Source: Branchipolynoe longqiensis
Taxonomy: Eukaryota > Annelida > Polychaeta > Phyllodocida > Polynoidae
NCBI GenBank assembly: GCA_030323885.1
Contig: CM059198.1
Span: forward strand, 60,414,917-60,478,916
Direction of reading: 5' to 3'
Length of the DNA: 64,000 nucleotides
The position numbers and the translations under genes are program-made. Below the pieces are notes generated by a model that did not search any database, had not been told where the DNA came from, and saw only the letters and a program-made list of their open reading frames with translations. This document shows positions 63,791 through 64,000 of the stretch, in pieces; position 1 is the first letter of the stretch, and each line of letters begins with the position of its first letter.

Positions 63791-63905
63791 TGTGGTTTTA
63801 TGGCGGTGCCTGCACTAGGATATAATGTCCCACTCAATCACCTTATCCTTATACTTAAACAGTCAGCCGTTGCCTTTTATAATACTGGAAAAGGTAGCAA
63901 CAAGC
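63791..63905 (-). mobile_element. SINE-A fragment, strongly diverged
   Basis: GGATATAATGTCCCACTCAA TCACCTTATCCTTATAC .. GTTGCCTTTTATAATACTGG matches the inverted SINE-A body. Confidence 0.55.
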
Positions 63906-64000
63906 GTTGTTGGTTTCTTTTTCTTTTTCTTCTTTCTTTTTTTGGGGTGGGGGCTCTATTATTTTGTTTAAACCTACATTGAAACATCAAATTCATGGAA

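Overview
This window looks like repeat-dominated intergenic or intronic DNA from an animal nuclear genome. It has no operon-like gene packing, no rRNA and no convincing host protein-coding gene. It carries tRNA-derived SINEs with RNA polymerase III box A/B-like heads, non-LTR retrotransposon fragments, many short terminal-inverted-repeat (TIR) elements, long minisatellites and one assembly gap of Ns (27499-27997). LINE-type 3' tails ending in 'GGCGTAAA' followed by TCAA or ACTC runs resemble those I know from marine invertebrates, especially molluscs. That placement is an impression, not a demonstration.

Layout. 0-11 kb: a SINE end, a palindrome-rich TIR element, a GT-rich 34-bp minisatellite with a Z-DNA-prone end, more SINEs, a 5'-truncated LINE with target-site duplication (8.7-9.8 kb) and two self-repetitive TIR elements. 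11-16.4 kb: quiet DNA, then a 40-bp tandem array of about 2.5 kb invaded by a SINE. 16.4-29 kb: SINE-A copies and tandem SINE-B units, two TIR elements, polypyrimidine tracts and the N gap. 29-34.5 kb: C-rich and GT-rich minisatellites with a nested SINE cluster. 34.5-48.6 kb: a second LINE fragment, pogo/Tigger-like foldback elements, a 1.9-kb polypyrimidine array, SINEs with exact target-site duplications, and a 20-bp array at 44 kb. 48.6-54.9 kb: AT-rich and purine tracts, MITEs and SINE-B. 55-64 kb: a third LINE remnant, a SINE split by a TIR element, another self-repetitive TIR element, and a 1.5-kb array of about 15-bp units.

The most unusual signal is a set of about eight TIR elements (262-928, 6253-6671, 10394-11037, 21397-21830, 24678-25002, 32815-33074, 42590-42824, 58814-59524). 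Most share a terminal core close to GCCCTGTCACAC; two instead share CGGTGTAG or a close variant. Their interiors are largely built from short words repeated in both orientations, and the word differs between most elements. Several are flanked by TTA. The mobile parts interact by nesting: SINEs sit in MITEs, MITEs in SINEs and a SINE in a minisatellite, so relative insertion order can be read.
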